The notes: generated by a model from the sequence alone, not told the origin. A stretch of DNA of 64,000 nucleotides from Anaerocolumna jejuensis DSM 15929 (GCF_900142215.1 NZ_FRAC01000006.1:62001-126000); one strand, 5' to 3'; positions 26,331-36,600 are shown, counted from the first letter of the stretch. Program-made: numbers and translations.

Positions 26331-28457
26331 TTATTTTACAAACTTAACCTGGAAGGTAGCTCCGGCGTTTCCCAGAAAGACAAGATAACCTTCCTTGGGA
26401 AGTGTTATCACCTTATCCTTTTTGATATAAGAATAAGCAAGACATGTATTATCACTGTTATAAAGTGCATAAGCAGCATTTTTGGGTACTGTGATTGAAA
26501 CTTTTTTAGAAGCATTCTTCTTACTGATGGAATACCAGGCAGCATAACCGTTATCAGCTATGCTGTATTTTTTATTTACGGTTGAAAGGGGCTTAACATA
26601 ATCAGAGGATACGAATACTCCTGCATTTACTTTAAGATATTCAACTGCTCCTTCTTTATAGAAGGTATAATCAGACAAATCCCTGCCGCTGGTATCCGGA
26701 ATTTCCAAAGTACTTTTAGCAGTATTATCATCAATAATAGCTGTGTTCATCCAATAGCCCTTTATACCCTCAGGCATCAGAAGCTCTGCAAAGGGCGCTG
26801 ACAAGGCGTAAGTCTCGGAGCTGTATTTTTCAGACACCAGGAAATAGGTCTTGCCAGACCTTTTCTGCCAGATTTTTTGAAGGCTTGAGGAAATAGGGTT
26901 ATCCGACAGCTTCTCACCTAAATAACCGGCAGTCTTCATTTGACCAAGTCCCGGCAGATTACCATAGCCGGAATGATAAAGATAGGTATTTCCATTGGCT
27001 GCTTTTTCAAAGGAGATGTAATAGCTTCCATCGGTAAAGTAGAACTTACCGTCTCCGGTATAATAGAACAACTGTGCAGGAGCTGTGGGAGCTAACAGGC
27101 TTTTTACTGTAAGAGTTCCATCTTCCTTCATAGTAATCTTCATCCCATTACTTGTATTGCCATAAACACCTTCATACTGCTTCATATCATCTGTCAGCGG
27201 TACTTTCTTAGGAAGTGTAAAGGCTACAGAGGAGTTTATTTTATCAATCCGTCCCTTGGCTTTCAGGGCTTCCAGCAGGATATTCTGTCCCATCAGCTGG
27301 TCATATGCACTGGTACTGCCGGAGGACAAGACAGCTACTGCCATGTTTTCATCCGGTAAAACAATAAGGCTGCCATGGTAAACAATGGTATCTCCGCCTT
27401 TTGTAAGAGCTTTGATCCCATAGGTATCAAAAGGAGAGGTATTCACCGTATCCCAGCCAAGACCATAGGAGAGGGCACTTCCGTTTGCAGGCCAGAATCC
27501 CCTGCTGTATTCGGGATATTTTGTCGCATCTGCATCAAGAGAAGAAAGTACACGCTGATAGGAACCGGCAGACATAAAAAGCTGGGCAAAACGGCATAAA
27601 TCTTCCGCAGAAGAATAGATTCCGCCCGCTCCGATGGCATGAAGGGTTTCTGTTGGAAGTGCGGAGGGGAAAAGCGTGGAATAGACACCCGCAAAAAGAG
27701 TAGGTGCTGAAGCTTCTGTTGGAGTAGATGTTTTAGCAAGGTTAAGCGGAGCAGAAATGTTATTTCGTATATACTGCGAAAAGGAAATATCGGTAAGCTT
27801 TTCTACCAGAATTTCTGCCAGAGTAAAACCATCATTACAGTATACAGAAAATGCACCCGGTGCTGCCTTTAGCCGCTGGCTTTTTAGATTATTGAGAAAA
27901 CTGTCATGGGAAATAGTATCCTTATCCTGAAATAACGCAGTATTTTCAAAGGTACTGCCCATAAGTCCTGACGAATGGTTTATCAGCATTCTAACGGTAA
28001 TATCCTTGTAACGTTCATCAGCCATGGTAAATTCGGGAAGATATGTAACTACAGGGGTGTCCAGTTTGAGTTTTCCCTGTTCTGCCAGCTGCAATACGGC
28101 AACCGTTGTAAAGACTTTGCTGATGGAGCCGATTCCATATATATCGGCAGAGGTGCTTTCAGAATTATGACTGCTTTTTATATGCTTACTTGAGAGCACT
28201 ATGCTTCCGTTGTCAATAAGTGCATAGGATACGCTGTCAGCACCGTATAATGAGGTTAAGGTCCTTGCCTCTTTCTCCGCGGCAGCCTTTACAGAATCTG
28301 AGCTCGCAGAACCACTTGCGGAAACGGTAGAAGAGGAAACAGCGTCAGCTGGCGTTACATCTGCATGGGCGATGGGAGAGCGGAGCGGATATACTGTAAA
28401 ACTTAAAATAAGTATCAATGTGATTGAAAGATATCTTTTAAATATTTTTTTGCTCAT
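26331..28457 (-). CDS. Secreted serine hydrolase (beta-lactamase/S12 family) with large C-terminal extension
   Basis: The 708-residue protein has a signal peptide (1-33). A serine/alanine-rich linker is followed by an S12-type domain with S111-I-S-K114, Y206-C-N208 and LINHSSGLMGSTF. The last roughly 300 residues are a beta-rich extension, as seen in penicillin-binding-protein-related esterases of clostridia. It probably acts on peptidoglycan peptides or extracellular esters. Confidence 0.87.
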   Translation of the reverse strand: MSKKIFKRYLSITLILILSFTVYPLRSPIAHADVTPADAVSSSTVSASGSASSDSVKAAAEKEARTLTSLYGADSVSYALIDNGSIVLSSKHIKSSHNSESTSADIYGIGSISKVFTTVAVLQLAEQGKLKLDTPVVTYLPEFTMADERYKDITVRMLINHSSGLMGSTFENTALFQDKDTISHDSFLNNLKSQRLKAAPGAFSVYCNDGFTLAEILVEKLTDISFSQYIRNNISAPLNLAKTSTPTEASAPTLFAGVYSTLFPSALPTETLHAIGAGGIYSSAEDLCRFAQLFMSAGSYQRVLSSLDADATKYPEYSRGFWPANGSALSYGLGWDTVNTSPFDTYGIKALTKGGDTIVYHGSLIVLPDENMAVAVLSSGSTSAYDQLMGQNILLEALKAKGRIDKINSSVAFTLPKKVPLTDDMKQYEGVYGNTSNGMKITMKEDGTLTVKSLLAPTAPAQLFYYTGDGKFYFTDGSYYISFEKAANGNTYLYHSGYGNLPGLGQMKTAGYLGEKLSDNPISSSLQKIWQKRSGKTYFLVSEKYSSETYALSAPFAELLMPEGIKGYWMNTAIIDDNTAKSTLEIPDTSGRDLSDYTFYKEGAVEYLKVNAGVFVSSDYVKPLSTVNKKYSIADNGYAAWYSISKKNASKKVSITVPKNAAYALYNSDNTCLAYSYIKKDKVITLPKEGYLVFLGNAGATFQVKFVK

Positions 28458-28652
28458 GTTGTTTCATTACTCCTGTTTTAAGATTCTTACTTTGCTATAT
28501 GGAATAATAAAAGTAAGGTACTTATAGTATAACATAATATGAAAGATTTGCCATATTAATATGGAAATATTTATATGATAAGTGTATAATGGTATAGTTG
28601 GCATAATGAAAGAAGAGGACAACGGTTGAAAGAAAATATAATAAAAGAAAGG

Positions 28653-28736
28653 TTGCCACACTGTGATTCTTTCAATCTGCGAAACTAATTTCGCATTTTA
28701 ATGTTGTGGCAGTACCGCAGGTAATCCGGCGGGTAC
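28653..28736 (+). promoter_or_regulatory. Structured 5' leader of unknown class
   Basis: TGCCACA (28654-28660) pairs with TGTGGCA (28705-28711) around an inner perfect hairpin TGCGAAA-ctaa-TTTCGCA (28678-28695). This is followed at once by GTACCGC...GC-GGGTAC (28712-28736). The three stems sit 17 bp before the start of a secreted-protein gene that has no obvious ribosome binding site. It does not match a riboswitch class I can name. Confidence 0.5.
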
Positions 28737-28752
28737 AAAATGGGTACTAAAA

Positions 28753-29604
28753 ATGAACCAGCTAAAAAAGTTTGGAAAAATGCTTTCAATTGTATTAATG
28801 CTTTCTATGGTGATGCAATTAGCTCTTCCCATTCACCTTACTACAGTTGCAAATGCAGCTACAGTAGCAGTCAATCCCAAAAAGGTAACTCTTGAAGTCG
28901 GGAAAACAAAAATATTAAAAGTAACAGGGACAAAAGTAAAAGCAATATGGAAATCCAGTAATGTCAAGGTTGCAACTGTGAGTAAAACCGGTTTGGTCAC
29001 TGCAAAACAGGCTGGCAAAGCAACCATTACCGCAACGGTAAAAACTAAAAAATATATCTGTATCGTTACAGTAAAGGATGTAAAAAAGAACAACCCTTTA
29101 GTAAATGCCGCACCCTTTAAGGCACAGGCAGTTACCTCTGGGGCCATCAGTTACATAGTCCCCAGCAATTGGAATAAGACCGAAACAGAAGCAAATGGTT
29201 ACAAGCAAATAGTTCTGATTCCAAAAACAGCAGAAGCAGCTGGAAAATCGTCAAATATAGCATTGATTTTGTCCAACCTGAAAAGCCCTATTGATTCAGC
29301 CACATTAGAATCACTTTATAAAGAAGTTACAACTGATGCATTGGTATCCCAATTTGCACAGGCAGGTATGGAGGTTACTATCAGTAATCTAACTGTAAAC
29401 AGTTATAAAACAGAGCTTGGATTGGGTTACGTCACTCAATATGATTTGAACTACAGTGGAACAGCAATGAAACAAGTTATTTATGGTATTTATACTAATA
29501 AACACTTTATACAAATCACTGTAACAGACATCAATGATAATCTATCCCCTGATGTAAAACAGGTTGCTGACTATCTGTTAAAAACCATTCAGGTTTCTGA
29601 GTAA
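28753..29604 (+). CDS. Secreted Big2-domain protein
   Basis: The 283-residue protein has a signal peptide (cleavage near VANAA-TVA, about residue 36). A bacterial Ig-like Big2 domain spans about 37-110 (VTLEVGKTKILKV, WKSSNVKVATVSKTGLVTAKQAGKATITA). A C-terminal alpha/beta domain of about 160 residues follows, possibly PsbP/DUF1795-like (YIVPSNWNKTETEANGYKQIVLIP). It is a surface or cell-wall-associated protein of unknown role. The ribosome binding site is poor. Confidence 0.82.
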   Translation: MNQLKKFGKMLSIVLMLSMVMQLALPIHLTTVANAATVAVNPKKVTLEVGKTKILKVTGTKVKAIWKSSNVKVATVSKTGLVTAKQAGKATITATVKTKKYICIVTVKDVKKNNPLVNAAPFKAQAVTSGAISYIVPSNWNKTETEANGYKQIVLIPKTAEAAGKSSNIALILSNLKSPIDSATLESLYKEVTTDALVSQFAQAGMEVTISNLTVNSYKTELGLGYVTQYDLNYSGTAMKQVIYGIYTNKHFIQITVTDINDNLSPDVKQVADYLLKTIQVSE

Positions 29605-29657
29605 GCAGTATAAGTATTTTTAACTTCAGATTAAATAAATTTAACTGATTGAATTTT

Positions 29658-29722
29658 GTGCATCTCATTCAAGCTGTTTTATATCGTTTTCTTTATAAAA
29701 CAGCTTGTTTATGGGATGCATA
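29658..29722 (+). terminator. Strong intrinsic terminator
   Basis: A perfect 14-bp stem (29670-29683 with 29694-29707) is extended by outer TGCATC/GATGCA arms. It follows the Big2 protein gene. Confidence 0.8.
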
Positions 29723-29893
29723 ATTTTTTATTCCATTTTTAAAAGAGTACACAACTATAAGCAATATCACGAAAAACTTCAAAACCCAAAAGAAAACAAA
29801 AGAAACATTTGATTTCCAGGTCCCTCGGTGTTAGAATTTTATTTATTGGCATTAAAATAGAAATTTTCTTATTAAGCTATCGAGGTTGGACAA

Positions 29894-31258
29894 ATGAAAA
29901 ATGAACATAACTCAAAGGTGAGTATCACAGAGGGAGTAATATGGAAGCAGCTTTTGCTATATTTCTTCCCTTTATTATTTGGAACTTTTTTTCAGCAATT
30001 ATATAATACAATCGATGCAGTGGTTGTCGGAAGATATGTAGGGAAGGAAGCCTTGTCCGCAGTAGGAGGCGCTACCGGCACCCTGATTAATGTTTTAATT
30101 GGTTTCTTTGTCGGATTATCATCCGGTGCCACTGTTATCATATCCCAATACTATGGAGGAAAGAAAAAAGAGGAAGTTAACCAATCCGTTCATACGGCAA
30201 TTGCCCTTGCTATTACCGGAGGATTTGTGATTATGATTATCGGCTTCCTGGGTTCCCCCTATGCCCTTAAGCTAATGGGTACTCCAAAGGAAATCTATAA
30301 GGATGCCCTCACCTTCATCCGGATTTACTTTTTAGGAACGGTATTTAATGTTGTGTATAACATGGGAGCTGGAATATTAAGGGCAATCGGAGACTCCAAA
30401 AGGCCTTTGTATTTCCTCATTATAAGCTGCGGTGTGAACATCGTTCTGGATCTTCTTTTTGTTGTTGTTTTCCACTGGGGTGTAGGAGGAACAGCCGCGG
30501 CTACCGTACTTTCCCAGTTATTAAGCGCCTGTCTTATCTGCATGGTTTTAATGAAGACGGATGACTGTTATAAGCTGTACCTCTCAAAAATCCGTTTTCA
30601 TAAGGAAATATTAAAAAGAATTATACATATCGGGCTTCCGGCAGGAGCGCAGTCTCTCATGTATTCGACCTCCAACCTGTTAATCCAGTCCAGTATGAAC
30701 AGCTTTAATATCAATGTACTGGCTGCCTGGACAGCCTATGGAAAGATTGACGGTATTTTCTGGATGATCATGAATTCCTTTGGTGTATCCGTTACCACCT
30801 TCGTGGGGCAGAATTTTGGAGCAGGAAAACAGGACAGGGTCCAGAAAGGAATTCGTGTCTGCCTGGGCTTTGCCATGGCCTCCGCCCTATTTTTAAGTGT
30901 TACCTTAAGTATTTTTGCTGCCAATATTATGGGAATCTTTAATAAAGACCCTGCCGTTATTCAGGAAGGCCTGGTAATTCTTCATTTTCTTGTACCAACC
31001 TATTGTACCTATGTGTTGATTGAGATTCTTTCCGGTGCCTTAAGAGGAATGGGACAGGCAATGATACCCTTTATCCTGACCTTTTTGGGCGTGTGTGTAC
31101 TAAGAATTGCCTGGATATTATCAGCAGTCCCTGTATGGCATGATGTAAAGACAGTAATATTTTCCTATCCCTTGACCTGGAGTGTGACCTCCCTATTATT
31201 CCTTATTTACTATTTTTATTTTAAGAAAAAGAACGGCCTGATAAATATGTCCATATAA
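29894..31258 (+). CDS. MATE-family multidrug/cation antiporter
   Basis: The 454-residue protein has about 12 membrane segments and MATE signatures: FPLLFGTFFQQLYNTIDAVVVGRYVG at the N-terminus and GIGNAS-like SALVGG/ALRGMGQAMIPF in the C-terminal half. It exports drugs or metabolites in exchange for Na+ or H+. Monocistronic, with a weak ribosome binding site (GAGGTTGGACAA). Confidence 0.93.
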   Translation: MKNEHNSKVSITEGVIWKQLLLYFFPLLFGTFFQQLYNTIDAVVVGRYVGKEALSAVGGATGTLINVLIGFFVGLSSGATVIISQYYGGKKKEEVNQSVHTAIALAITGGFVIMIIGFLGSPYALKLMGTPKEIYKDALTFIRIYFLGTVFNVVYNMGAGILRAIGDSKRPLYFLIISCGVNIVLDLLFVVVFHWGVGGTAAATVLSQLLSACLICMVLMKTDDCYKLYLSKIRFHKEILKRIIHIGLPAGAQSLMYSTSNLLIQSSMNSFNINVLAAWTAYGKIDGIFWMIMNSFGVSVTTFVGQNFGAGKQDRVQKGIRVCLGFAMASALFLSVTLSIFAANIMGIFNKDPAVIQEGLVILHFLVPTYCTYVLIEILSGALRGMGQAMIPFILTFLGVCVLRIAWILSAVPVWHDVKTVIFSYPLTWSVTSLLFLIYYFYFKKKNGLINMSI

Positions 31259-31477
31259 AAGCTGAAATCATATAAAAGCTGGAATATAAGGCATTTTATA
31301 CTGGAAGTGTTCAATAAGGATTAATTCAGCTTATAAGCAAACCGCAAAAAAAGGAAATTGCAACTCGTAGTTGACAAATCCGTAAACTGTGGAGGATGGT
31401 TCTCTTCCTGTCATTATGGTATTCTTTTTATAAGTTATAGAAATAATCAGGATTCACAATCCGGAAAAGAGGCTGCC

Positions 31478-32155
31478 ATGAACTTTCAGGAAAAATTAAT
31501 GCTTTTAAGAAATCAATACCGCTTATCTCAGGAAGAATTAGCAGGACGGATAGGTATTTCCAGACAAGCTGTTGCAAAATGGGAATCAGGAAAGGCTGTA
31601 CCTGATATTAACAATCTGATACAGCTAAGCAATATATTTAAAATCAGCCTTGACCGTTTGGTAAAAGAAGAGGAAAGCGGCTGTTCCCTGGAATTTCCGA
31701 CAGGAGAGAAGAAAAAGAAAGAGGACTTCCTGGACTTTTTGCTAACAGCCAAAAAATCCGGCTATGCCAGTCATGGGGCAGAAATTGCTTCCGGAAGACC
31801 CGATTCCCATGATTTGTCTTTTGCAGATGGGAAGTACCTCTACCTCGATACCTATTTAGGCGGTGAGAAATTTGCAGGAGAAGAAGGAGTATGGATAGAG
31901 GATAAACCGGTATGGGCTATGAACTACGCCGGACGAACCCTTCATGAAAACTTTTCCGGAGATTTCTTATGTAATTGCTTATACCACACTACAAAAGAAT
32001 TACCTTTCCGCGGACCTTCCCTTTATAAAGAGGGGGATTATACCTATCATTGTACGGTTCAGGGGGACATGGACTGGTTTCAGGGAAAAGAAGAGATATT
32101 CTATCTGGAAGTAAAGGTATACGAATGCTTTTTCCATGGCGGCAGTATCACATAG
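31478..32155 (+). CDS. XRE-family regulator with C-terminal DUF5680 domain
   Basis: The 225-residue protein has a Cro/C1-type HTH at 1-62 (LRNQYRLSQEELAGRIGISRQAVAKWESGKAVPD) and a C-terminal 130-residue DUF5680-like domain (FLLTAKKSGYASHGAE, YLDTYLGGEKFAGEEGVW). The start at 31478 follows GAGGCTGCC. It may sense a small molecule through the C-terminal domain. Confidence 0.88.
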   Translation: MNFQEKLMLLRNQYRLSQEELAGRIGISRQAVAKWESGKAVPDINNLIQLSNIFKISLDRLVKEEESGCSLEFPTGEKKKKEDFLDFLLTAKKSGYASHGAEIASGRPDSHDLSFADGKYLYLDTYLGGEKFAGEEGVWIEDKPVWAMNYAGRTLHENFSGDFLCNCLYHTTKELPFRGPSLYKEGDYTYHCTVQGDMDWFQGKEEIFYLEVKVYECFFHGGSIT

Positions 32156-32266
32156 AATAAAAAATTATAAATATTATCAAATAAATTCAAAATAAATAAC
32201 TAAATAATTCAGAATATACGGACCAGGGAGTGTTCAAATCATGACCGCTCCTTCCTCCAGACTCAG

Positions 32267-32298
32267 GCATGCAAATACTTTTTTGCATGCTTTTCTTT
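32267..32298 (+). terminator. Intrinsic terminator
   Basis: GCATGCAAA (32267-32275) pairs with TTTGCATGC (32282-32290), followed by TTTTCTTT. Confidence 0.85.
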
Positions 32299-32400
32299 GT
32301 GAAGCTTTTGCGGTTTGGGGGAATTAACAGTTCCCTTAAGGAGGTTTTTGGAGTATAATAGGCATCTGAATACGGATAACATTGAGGAGGGCATCAGCCG

Positions 32401-33393
32401 ATGAAGGAGGAAATCCCTGGCTCCCTTGCCATTAAATATAGAATAAAGGACGGGCAGGCAGTAATCCTGTCCTGTACCGGAACAAGCGGTTATGTAAGAT
32501 TACCGGATGTAATAGAAGGATTGCCTGTGAAGGAAATTGGAAACTATAGTTTTTCTGAGCCGGAAGAAGGTATCAATTCACTTGAAGTGCCGGCAGAAAT
32601 AAAGGAATATATCCATCAGGGAGTGGATACCCCCTTTAGCAGGATGGAATTAATATCCGGAAAGAAATTAAAGGAAGTCTTTCTTCCCGATGGGATTTCC
32701 AGAATTGGGGAATATGCCTTTTATAACTGTACTGAATTAGAGAGCATCTGCCTTGGTGAAGGTGTAATCGATTTTGGGAACGGTGCTTTCATGAATTGTG
32801 ATAATTTGAAAAGCCTTTATTTCCGTACAAATCCGGAGGATATAACAGGACTTTCCGGTTTCTTAAGGGAAATACAGGGAGAGCTTACCGTGATCTTTGA
32901 GAAGGATGAAAAAAAAGCTGAATTTATCTTTCCCGAATACTATGAAGAATCCATTGAGAACACTCCTGCCAGAGTGTTTCACTATCTTATCCATGGTGCC
33001 GGCTACCGCTACAGGCAGTGCCTTAAGATGGGAGTTCCGGATATTCCTGCCTATGATGCTCTATTTTCCACACCGGAGATACAGACAGAGGATGACACCG
33101 CACTCAACATTGCTTTATGCCGGTTAAAGCATCCCTATGAGCTGTCAGAAGCCTGCAAGGCCCATTACATCCACTATTTAAAGCTTCATGGAAGAGAAAC
33201 CATTACAAAATATATTCTGGCCAACGACGCACCGGGCCTCACTACCTTGCAGAAGGAGGGAATTCTGGCCCCTGCCCTCATGGACTTTGCACTAAAGGAA
33301 TCTATCCGGAATAAAAAGCCGGAATGTACCGGAGTTCTTTTAAGCCTGCAGGAAGTAAACATAAAAAAAGAAGACAATAAATTTCAATTATAA
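32401..33393 (+). CDS. BspA-type leucine-rich-repeat protein
   Basis: The 330-residue cytoplasmic protein contains LRR_5 (BspA-like) repeats in its first 160 residues (YVRLPDVIEGLPVKEIGNYSF, FLPDGISRIGEYAFYNCTELESICLGEGV, AFMNCDNLKSLYF). A helical C-terminal region follows, containing KYILANDAPGLTTLQKEGIL, which looks like an ankyrin-like or helical scaffold. There is no signal peptide. It lies 46 bp upstream of a VWA gene and a MoxR ATPase gene, suggesting a substrate-recognition role in that system. Confidence 0.8.
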   Translation: MKEEIPGSLAIKYRIKDGQAVILSCTGTSGYVRLPDVIEGLPVKEIGNYSFSEPEEGINSLEVPAEIKEYIHQGVDTPFSRMELISGKKLKEVFLPDGISRIGEYAFYNCTELESICLGEGVIDFGNGAFMNCDNLKSLYFRTNPEDITGLSGFLREIQGELTVIFEKDEKKAEFIFPEYYEESIENTPARVFHYLIHGAGYRYRQCLKMGVPDIPAYDALFSTPEIQTEDDTALNIALCRLKHPYELSEACKAHYIHYLKLHGRETITKYILANDAPGLTTLQKEGILAPALMDFALKESIRNKKPECTGVLLSLQEVNIKKEDNKFQL

Positions 33394-33439
33394 AATTTAA
33401 AATAAATATAGAATGCAGCAACAGGAAAGGAGTGGTACT

Positions 33440-34813
33440 ATGGCAATGGAAGAAAAGGAAGACCAGCCAACGACTGACAATTCGATGACTAATCAGCCAA
33501 TGGTTAATCAATCAGCGGCTGACAAGTCAACAGCTAGCCAGATTCTGCTTTCCTCAAGAACAGAACTAAGTGTCTATATGCGTTATCTGAACCTTGCGCT
33601 TAGTGCCCTTAAATTCGAAGCAAAGGAAGGTGTCAGGTTAATGGGTACGGACGGAAACAGCCTGTACTATGATACAAACCTTTTGTATGAAGAATATAAA
33701 AGCGGCAGAATATGGGTTAACAGGGCATATCTGCACCAGATACTCCACTGTATTTACAGGCACCCCTTTAGGCCCTATGGCAATAATAAAAGGCTATGGG
33801 ATATATCCTGTGACATTGCAATGGAATATATTCTTGATTCCTTTCGGTATCACTGTGTGAGAATGTCCGGCACCAGATACCGCAGAATCTTCTATGAGAA
33901 TCTGAAGGCTAAGCTTAAAATCCCCACAGCGCAGGCAGTATATCAGCTATTGGAAGGGCTCGACATGTCGGATAAGGAGTATGAACAGCTGGAATTTGAA
34001 TTCCGAAAGGATGATCACTCCTTCTGGTCGGAGCAGGAGAAAAAGGATGTGCCCCTGCCAGGCTCCCCTGAACAGAAATGGCAGGATATCAGTGAAAAGC
34101 TCCAGACCAATCTGGAAACCCAGGCACAGGATATGGCGGATGATGCGGAAGGCTTTCTCGAACAATTAGAGATAGAGAACCGCAAAAAACATGACTACCG
34201 CAGCTTTCTGCGTAAATTTTCCGTTATGAAGGAGGAAGCAGTTCTGGACATGGATTCCTATGACCTGAGCTTTTACACCTATGGTCTTTCCCTATATGGA
34301 AATATGCCTTTAATTGAATATCAGGAGTCAAGGGAAAGCAAGCGGATTGAAGATTTTGTCATTGCCGTGGATACTTCCATGTCCTGCTCCGGAGAATTAG
34401 TTCAGGAATTTCTTATGCAGACCTACAAGGTACTGAAGGAATCCGAAAGCTTTTTCAGAAAGACAAATATACATATTCTGCAATGTGATGAAACAATACA
34501 GTCGGATGAACTGATCCAAAATGAACAGCAGCTGGAAGAATATATGAACCAGCTGCAGTTAAAGGGCGGCGGCGGTACGGATTTTCGCCCTGTATTTGCT
34601 TATGTGGGAAATTTGATCAAAAACAAAGCCTTCCATCATCTAAAAGGATTATTATACTTTACAGACGGAAAAGGTATTTACCCTGGAAAGAAGCCCCCCT
34701 ATGATACTGCCTTTGTCTTTCTGAAAGAGGATTATTCGGATGCAGATGTGCCGCCCTGGGCAATGAAATTAATCCTGAATACGGAGGACTTGAAAGAAGC
34801 CTCTGAATCTTAG
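33440..34813 (+). CDS. VWA-like domain protein with putative metallopeptidase N-terminus (DUF2201-like)
   Basis: The 457-residue protein has an N-terminal region with HQILHCIYRH (H99, H103, H108), followed by WDISCDIAMEY. This is the pattern of the DUF2201 N-terminal putative metallopeptidase. The C-terminal VWA-like domain begins DFVIAVDTSMSCSG with the MIDAS-type D311-x-S-x-S. The start at 33440 is chosen for AAAGGAG; an in-frame start 27 bp earlier has none. It pairs with the MoxR-type AAA+ ATPase downstream, as in ViaA-RavA systems. Confidence 0.85.
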   Translation: MAMEEKEDQPTTDNSMTNQPMVNQSAADKSTASQILLSSRTELSVYMRYLNLALSALKFEAKEGVRLMGTDGNSLYYDTNLLYEEYKSGRIWVNRAYLHQILHCIYRHPFRPYGNNKRLWDISCDIAMEYILDSFRYHCVRMSGTRYRRIFYENLKAKLKIPTAQAVYQLLEGLDMSDKEYEQLEFEFRKDDHSFWSEQEKKDVPLPGSPEQKWQDISEKLQTNLETQAQDMADDAEGFLEQLEIENRKKHDYRSFLRKFSVMKEEAVLDMDSYDLSFYTYGLSLYGNMPLIEYQESRESKRIEDFVIAVDTSMSCSGELVQEFLMQTYKVLKESESFFRKTNIHILQCDETIQSDELIQNEQQLEEYMNQLQLKGGGGTDFRPVFAYVGNLIKNKAFHHLKGLLYFTDGKGIYPGKKPPYDTAFVFLKEDYSDADVPPWAMKLILNTEDLKEASES

Positions 34814-34901
34814 GATTCCCCAGGAAGAATAAACATAAATTAACAGGTGTTTATACCATAAGCTTCCGGTTAACATAAACCGTTTCTAAAAGGAGAAAAC
34901 A

Positions 34902-36401
34902 ATGAACATCAAACGTGCAAAGGAAGAGATAATCAATACCGTCAAGGCCTATTTGAGCTGTGATGAAAACGGTAATTATAAAATAGCTGCTATCAGACAG
35001 CGTCCTATTCTTTTAATGGGGCCTCCGGGAGTGGGCAAGACCCAGATAATGGAACAGGTAGCAGAAGAATGCAATATAGCCCTGGTAGCATATACCATAA
35101 CTCACCACACCAGACAGAGCGCTGTGGGCCTTCCCTTTATTGTAAAGAAAAAATACAAGGATAAGGATTATTCCGTAACAGACTATTCCATGAGCGAAAT
35201 AATCGCATCCGTATATGAAAAGCAGGAGAGGACAGGCTTTACCCAGGGGATTCTCTTTATTGATGAAATAAACTGTGTTTCAGAAACACTGGCGCCTACC
35301 ATGCTTCAGTTTCTGCAGTATAAAACCTTTGGTAATCAGAAGGTTCCGGACGGATGGATCATCATAGCTGCCGGAAATCCTCCTGAATATAATAAATCAG
35401 TCCGGGAATTCGATGCCGTAACCCTGGACAGGGTTCGTAAGATAGAAATAGAGCCTGATTTTGAAATCTTTAAGGAATACGCCTATAAGCAGGATATTCA
35501 TCCTTCCATCCTGCAATATCTGGATATCCGCAGGGAGAATTTCTACCGGTTCGAGACAACTCCTGACGGAACTTTTTTTGCAACGGCAAGAGGCTGGGAA
35601 GACCTGTCCGAAATGCTGACCGTATGCGAAGAGCTTCATATAGCCGTTGATGCTGAGTTTGTTTATGAATATATCCAGCATGACAGAATTGCAAAGGACT
35701 TTTCAAATTATTACGAATTGTATAATAAATATAAAAAGGAATATAAAATCGAGGAAATTGTTCAGGGAAGTTATTCTGAAAAGCTTATAAAATCCCTGAA
35801 AATAGCTCCTTTTGATGAAAGGCTTAATTTGACCGGCCTTCTTCTGGGGAGACTTGGACGTTCTTTTGTTGACACTGAAAATTCAGAGAAATATACGGAG
35901 CTGCTTTACGAATCCCTAAAGGAGTACTTAGCGCAGCTGCCATTAAGTGAGACAAGACCCGATCTACTGTTAAAAGAAATGATTGAAAAAGAAGAAACAG
36001 AATTAACCCATAGAAAGCAGGAAGGACTCATAAACCGGAAGGAAGAAGCTTATAAGCTTCAAGCTCTTACCACTTTAAAAAAATACCAGGAGGTATTGAG
36101 AACGGAAAAAGAGACTTCCATAAAAACCTCCGACACGATTAAGGGCCTTTTTGAAGAAGATAAGGAAAAGCGTATGAAGAGGATTGAAAAAACATCTCTT
36201 GAGCTGGACAATGCTTTTCTGTTTATGGAAAAAGCCTTTGGCGAAGGACAGGAAATGGTAATCTTTATTACCGAATTATCCGTAAATTATTACAGTGCCC
36301 AATTCATAGCTAACCATGGGTGTAAAAAATATTATGAATACAACAAGAGCCTCCTCTTTGGCGAAAAGCAGGAAGAAATTATCCGTAACGTGGAAAAATA
36401 A
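34902..36401 (+). CDS. MoxR-family AAA+ ATPase
   Basis: The 499-residue protein has Walker A GPPGVGKT at 40-47, Walker B ILFIDEIN at 117-124 and sensor region WIIIAAGNPPEYN. These are typical of MoxR/RavA AAA+ chaperones. The C-terminal 200 residues are helical. Such ATPases work with VWA proteins to remodel or insert cofactors into target complexes. AAAAGGAGAAAACA precedes ATG. Confidence 0.9.
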   Translation: MNIKRAKEEIINTVKAYLSCDENGNYKIAAIRQRPILLMGPPGVGKTQIMEQVAEECNIALVAYTITHHTRQSAVGLPFIVKKKYKDKDYSVTDYSMSEIIASVYEKQERTGFTQGILFIDEINCVSETLAPTMLQFLQYKTFGNQKVPDGWIIIAAGNPPEYNKSVREFDAVTLDRVRKIEIEPDFEIFKEYAYKQDIHPSILQYLDIRRENFYRFETTPDGTFFATARGWEDLSEMLTVCEELHIAVDAEFVYEYIQHDRIAKDFSNYYELYNKYKKEYKIEEIVQGSYSEKLIKSLKIAPFDERLNLTGLLLGRLGRSFVDTENSEKYTELLYESLKEYLAQLPLSETRPDLLLKEMIEKEETELTHRKQEGLINRKEEAYKLQALTTLKKYQEVLRTEKETSIKTSDTIKGLFEEDKEKRMKRIEKTSLELDNAFLFMEKAFGEGQEMVIFITELSVNYYSAQFIANHGCKKYYEYNKSLLFGEKQEEIIRNVEK

Positions 36402-36600
36402 GCTGAAAAATCCAAAGTAACAATCATAAAAACCAAGGGCAGTATGTAACAGGTGAAGCCAGCCAATACATATCTGCTCTTATTTTTAAGAATTGGATAC
36501 CCGTAAAGATGTTATAATTTCCCTGTCCAAAGCATAATTTACTTTAGTATCTTTATAATGATTATGAATATCGAAACGAGTGAAAACAAGGAGAAAATGG

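Noticed and set aside
28653..28736. c-di-GMP riboswitch
   Set aside because: The conserved GGCAAACC-type and GGACGCAAAGCC blocks are missing, so only an unassigned structured leader is claimed.
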